This document shows, in pieces, positions 5,246 through 6,626 of a DNA stretch of 6,626 nt. The first letter of the stretch is position 1. Every line of letters begins with the position of its first letter. A program made the position numbers and the translations under genes. Below the pieces are notes generated by a model, which saw only the letters and a program-made list of their open reading frames with translations, did not search any database and was not told the DNA's origin. Source of the DNA: Rothia mucilaginosa ATCC 25296 (GTDB lineage Bacteria > Actinomycetota > Actinomycetes > Actinomycetales > Micrococcaceae); assembly GCF_000175615.1 (NCBI RefSeq), contig NZ_ACVO01000018.1, positions 1 to 6,626 of the forward strand, read 5' to 3'.

Positions 5246-5312
5246 TGAGAAGCCACATGTGTTTCGAAAAGCCACAAAAGAAGTGGCTTTTCAGCGAACA
5301 TGTGGCTTCTCA
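5246..5312. repeat. Nested palindromic repeat, likely bidirectional terminator
   Basis: Outer arms of 15 bp (5246-5260 and 5298-5312, core ACATGTGGCTTCTCA) enclose unpaired 5-base segments and an inner perfect 10-bp stem (GAAAAGCCAC at 5266-5275, GTGGCTTTTC at 5283-5292) with loop AAAAGAA. The inner hairpin has an A-run on its 5' side and a T-run on its 3' side in both directions, as in bidirectional intrinsic terminators. It lies 28 bases beyond the stop codon of the PKD-like protein gene. A half copy occurs at 3415-3438. Confidence 0.8.
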
Positions 5313-5340
5313 ACGTAAGACCCACGGCAGGAGAACGACC

Positions 5341-6555
5341 TTACATGTCAGGCCAGTCGCGGTGCAGCGAGTACTCCGTATCCCCGTCACCGTTATCGTT
5401 GAGGTGCCAGCGCTGGCCGGTACGGATATCGGCCTTGCGCAGACGCGGGTTCGGGTTATCCTTCTTACCCATCGTGGGGTCGTTCTTGCAGCCCCAACGA
5501 GTATCGTCTTCATCGCAGGTGCCGCCGACGCGGCCCACATCGACCCACCACACACGGATTAGCAGCGGGTCACTGGTTGCCTGTGGAGTCACCTTCATCA
5601 TCTGCCAGGGTCCGCCATCCACGCGGAAGCGAGCCGTGTAGTGCACGGTCGCGTACGCGTGGAAGTTGCCGGAACGCTGGTAGGCGTAGCTGGTTTCCGT
5701 TTGTCGCGGACGTTCACGAGGGTAGGTGGCGACCGGTTTACCAGCGGTGTAGTGGGTTGCCTGGTCGCCGTTGCCGTACTCGATGACGTACGAGGAGGGC
5801 ATGAGTTCAATTTCGACGTGTCCGGCGAGCATGTCTGCTTCAAGGCGGTAGGGGCCACCGTCATCAACATAGAAATTGACCTGGTCACCCTTGTAGACGT
5901 TGGGATCGCCTTCTGCTCGGCCAGTGCCTGCGGGGTTGTTGTAGGACTGGTGCAGGGTCGGCTTGCCCGGCTCTAGCGATTGGGCGGCCTCAATGATTTG
6001 CGCCATCATTTGTTCCCAGGTGGGGCCATCGTTTGCCTTGGATTTAGTGTCTTGAACAGCCTTGATGTCTGAGGGGATGCAGCTAGCGCTGCTGGGGTTG
6101 TGCATTCCCATTGCTGGGCGACCGCGGTCCATGAATCCTGCATCAGTTTCCGGGCTGAGGTTGGTGTGTTTATAGATACCGACTTTTCCTCCAGAGGTTA
6201 CGCAGTAAAGGACGCCAGGGGTATTTTTGGAGGAGTAGACATCAAAACCACTGGGGTTGTGGCTCTTTTCCCATTCGTGGACTTGGGTTTTTGCTTTTTC
6301 CGCTGACTCTATTTCCTGGGTTTTACGTACAGTACCTCCGCCAGAAGAAACCTTGCCGTCAGAGCCTCTAGAAATATTAGAATTAGAATCAGGGCTGGAT
6401 TTAATAAAAATAGTCTCACATACTTGTGCTGAATTTGGATTATTCGCGGCACATTCAGAGTATGAACTAAATTCCCCCTCAACCCCCCAAGTTGTAGCTA
6501 AATTTGAGAATATAAGAGCCGCAGAAATAATGGTAGCTTTAGTAATATTTTTCAT
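5341..6555 (-). CDS. Secreted protein with C-terminal PKD-like domain, function unknown
   Basis: This encodes 404 residues with no recognised catalytic motif. Residues 1-24 are a Sec signal (KNITK, then a hydrophobic core ending near TTWG), and no lipobox is seen, so the product is probably secreted. Residues about 25-90 are Ser/Asn-rich and contain C35 and C46. A middle region (100-200) contains C118 and C159. Residues about 250-340 resemble the PKD-like module of actinobacterial exported proteins: IEYGNGDQATHY near 258, SYAYQRSGNFHAYATVHY at 289-306 and VDGGPWQ at 312-318. A further 60 charged residues with C347 and C356 follow, longer than such proteins usually carry after the module. The start at 6555 lies only 8 bases beyond the upstream gene's stop and has a weak ribosome site, suggesting translational coupling. 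The first 85 codons are AT-rich (19 of 60 bases G/C at 6361-6420), unlike the rest of the gene. Confidence 0.75.
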   Translation of the reverse strand: MKNITKATIISAALIFSNLATTWGVEGEFSSYSECAANNPNSAQVCETIFIKSSPDSNSNISRGSDGKVSSGGGTVRKTQEIESAEKAKTQVHEWEKSHNPSGFDVYSSKNTPGVLYCVTSGGKVGIYKHTNLSPETDAGFMDRGRPAMGMHNPSSASCIPSDIKAVQDTKSKANDGPTWEQMMAQIIEAAQSLEPGKPTLHQSYNNPAGTGRAEGDPNVYKGDQVNFYVDDGGPYRLEADMLAGHVEIELMPSSYVIEYGNGDQATHYTAGKPVATYPRERPRQTETSYAYQRSGNFHAYATVHYTARFRVDGGPWQMMKVTPQATSDPLLIRVWWVDVGRVGGTCDEDDTRWGCKNDPTMGKKDNPNPRLRKADIRTGQRWHLNDNGDGDTEYSLHRDWPDM

Positions 6556-6563
6556 GTTATCTA

Positions 6564-6626
6564 CTAATTCTCGGCCTTTGTCGTAGATTCTACAAGCCAG
6601 CGGTCTCCGTTGTGGCGCAATTTAAT
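6564..6626 (-). CDS. C-terminal 20 codons of an upstream gene (partial), possibly another lipoprotein
   Basis: An in-frame stretch from the right edge reads IKLRHNGDRWLVESTTKAEN and then TAG. The pattern of a short beta strand, a turn with Asn-Gly-Asp, then W-x-V fits the end of a small exported lipoprotein domain such as DUF6318, but 20 residues are too few to assign. The stop is 8 bases before the start of the PKD-like protein gene, so the two are probably in one operon. Confidence 0.5.
   Translation of the reverse strand: MKLRHNGDRWLVESTTKAEN

Noticed and set aside
3421..5315. 18-bp direct repeats (3421-3438 and 5298-5315) as attachment sites or target duplication of one element
   Set aside because: The interval includes GC-rich host DNA and a host lipoprotein gene, no integrase is present, and the second copy is one arm of a palindrome. 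A shared intergenic repeat explains it better.
5155..5325. N-terminal extension of the truncated lipoprotein to 5325
   Set aside because: It would translate through the nested palindrome and place 57 residues before the signal peptide; GAGGA precedes the ATG at 5154.

Overview
The window most likely comes from a high-GC actinobacterium of the Micrococcaceae, and Rothia is my best guess. Most of it is GC-rich (39 of 60 bases at 1081-1140). The housekeeping genes have actinobacterial character, and the lipoprotein and secreted protein on the right match DUF6318-type and PKD-type proteins that I associate with Rothia. The genus is an inference; no rRNA or other marker is present. Every confidently called gene lies on the minus strand, so transcription runs right to left.

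Left block, 1-3438, is ordinary host chromosome. In transcription order it holds a YbaK-type aminoacyl-tRNA deacylase (2884-3384), peptide methionine sulfoxide reductase MsrB (2305-2796), ribonuclease D with an HRDC domain (827-2092) and a Rieske [2Fe-2S] lipoprotein with a Tat-type signal (97-624). A strong intrinsic terminator separates RNase D from the Rieske gene. Short tandem repeats (15 bp x3 and 16 bp x4) flank the Rieske gene. A plus-strand reading frame that enters from the left edge may be the tail of a convergent membrane-protein gene.

Middle block, about 3439-4650, is foreign. It is AT-rich (77 of 180 bases G/C at 3601-3780) and carries one complete gene, a 336-residue YeiH/UPF0324 family membrane protein. 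That gene has its own Firmicutes-like promoter, a perfect 17-bp palindrome between the -35 and -10 boxes, and a GGAGG ribosome binding site. Composition, promoter and codon style point to a low-GC Firmicute, plausibly an oral Streptococcus of the mitis group. No transposase, integrase or target-site duplication is visible.

Right block, about 4650-6626, is host DNA again. It holds, in transcription order, the last 20 codons of an unseen gene, a 404-residue secreted protein with a PKD-like domain, a nested palindrome that looks like a terminator, and a DUF6318-like lipoprotein. The lipoprotein gene loses its frame and its C-terminal half at the edge of the foreign block. Half of the same palindrome recurs at the opposite edge of the foreign block (3415-3438). 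The simplest reading is that a streptococcal yeiH segment landed in a host cluster of lipoprotein and secreted-protein genes and replaced part of it.
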